Shown one piece after another: positions 6,688 to 6,948 of a DNA stretch of 6,948 nt. Every line of letters starts with the position of its first letter. Position 1 is the first letter of the stretch. The position numbers were made by a program, and so were the translations under genes. Origin of the DNA: Bacillota bacterium. Its GTDB lineage: Bacteria > Bacillota > Desulfotomaculia > Desulfotomaculales > Desulfotomaculaceae. The stretch lies in assembly GCA_023481335.1 (NCBI GenBank), contig JAMCWI010000065.1:1-6948 (forward strand). Direction: 5' to 3'. The notes beneath the pieces are model-generated. The model was not told where the DNA came from. It did no database searches and saw only the letters and a program-made list of their open reading frames with translations.

Positions 6688-6908
6688 GGCTCAGGCAGAG
6701 TAATCATGGAGTCCATATTTACCTGCACGGTAAGTTCAGCCAGCACCACAGGTATTTTTACGGTTACAGGGCCGGTTATTTGGGTAATGGCAACGGTTGT
6801 GCTTACACATTCCGGTTGAGTCCCGCCGGTAACATTAACACATGCCACGTGGCTTTTGCTTTTAGCTGCTTCGCCTTGTAATTGATCAAATAAATCATTT
6901 TTGGACAT
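6678..6908 (-). pseudogene. truncated second SPOCS/DUF3794-like protein, cut by the inverted repeat
   Basis: Reading leftwards from ATG 6908-6906, with an AGGAGG site upstream in the right arm, this gives 76 residues: MSKNDLFDQLQG, a short Lys/Ala linker, then a SPOCS-like segment. Residues 22-76 align with 97-152 of the 5038-6534 product at about 33 of 56 positions, including the block from PVVLAEL to the end of ITLPE. The frame stops abruptly at PEPAL where it enters the left arm. The homologue continues ERALEIKEIKK and runs several hundred residues more, so this is only the start of a gene. Because the arms are identical, the same start also exists at 6651 on the plus strand. The native gene may run rightwards from 6651, with this copy being its fold-back image. 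The product of an intact gene would be a second spore-surface protein of the same family. Confidence 0.6.
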
Positions 6909-6948
6909 TCAGTGAATCCTCCTTTATAATTTTATAGTGCATGATATT
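6872..6948 (-). repeat. right arm of the 77-bp inverted repeat, ending at the window edge
   Basis: Exact reverse complement of 6611-6687, separated from it by 184 bp. It carries the mirror-image start codon (6908-6906), ribosome binding site and most of the promoter box. That an arm ends precisely with the last base of the window points to an assembly boundary inside the repeat. Confidence 0.95.

Noticed and set aside
6651..6881. Plus-strand frame starting MSKNDLFDQLQG with good promoter and ribosome binding site
   Set aside because: Only the first 12 codons, inside the arm, look genuine. The rest is antisense to the SPOCS-like segment and ends in the right arm, so the 76-residue product as drawn is not a real protein, although the start itself may be that of the native gene.
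6611..6948. Insertion sequence or transposon ends
   Set aside because: The inverted arms contain a gene start and the centre is a fragment of the same gene; there is no transposase and no target duplication can be seen.

Overview
The window looks like a piece of a spore-forming Firmicute chromosome, most likely a Clostridia/Peptococcaceae-type anaerobe. This is inferred from moderate GC, strong AGGAGG-type ribosome binding sites, three consecutive TTG-started genes, a near-perfect sporulation sigma-K promoter match, and a protein with a DUF3794/SPOCS-type spore-protein domain. No database search was possible, so the taxon is inference.

Layout. Bases 1-380 hold the 5' part of a minus-strand gene for a Ser/Thr-rich, Cys-containing protein of unknown family, cut by the window edge. 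A 180-bp divergent intergenic region follows, with a 17-bp dyad and a sigma-K-like promoter (cAC, 17-bp gap, CATACGGTA) pointing right. Then come two overlapping plus-strand genes, 561-2510 and 2501-4900. Both encode family 2 (GT-A fold) glycosyltransferases joined to TPR repeats. The first has one GT-TPR module. The second has two, and the second GT domain of that protein has lost most nucleotide-sugar-binding signature residues. After a 137-bp gap, 5038-6534 encodes a 498-residue protein with a SPOCS-like domain and an acidic, repeat-containing tail. The last 400 bp hold interleaved dyads, then the promoter, ribosome binding site and first 12 codons of a second SPOCS-type gene. These are repeated as a perfect 77-bp inverted repeat that ends exactly at the window edge. 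Between the arms, in antisense orientation, lies the N-terminal part of the paralogous SPOCS domain.

How the genes may work together (inference): none of the visible N-termini has a signal peptide, the glycosyltransferases would be cytosolic, and the promoter signals look like late mother-cell signals. A coherent reading is a spore-surface (coat/exosporium) locus in which TPR-glycosyltransferases decorate Ser/Thr-rich surface proteins encoded beside them.

Most notable points: the triplicated GT-TPR module with one apparently degenerate catalytic domain; a promoter box shared by the two SPOCS genes at the same distance from their starts; and the terminal fold-back. The fold-back has the marks of a template-switch or assembly chimera and should be resolved before the right end is trusted.
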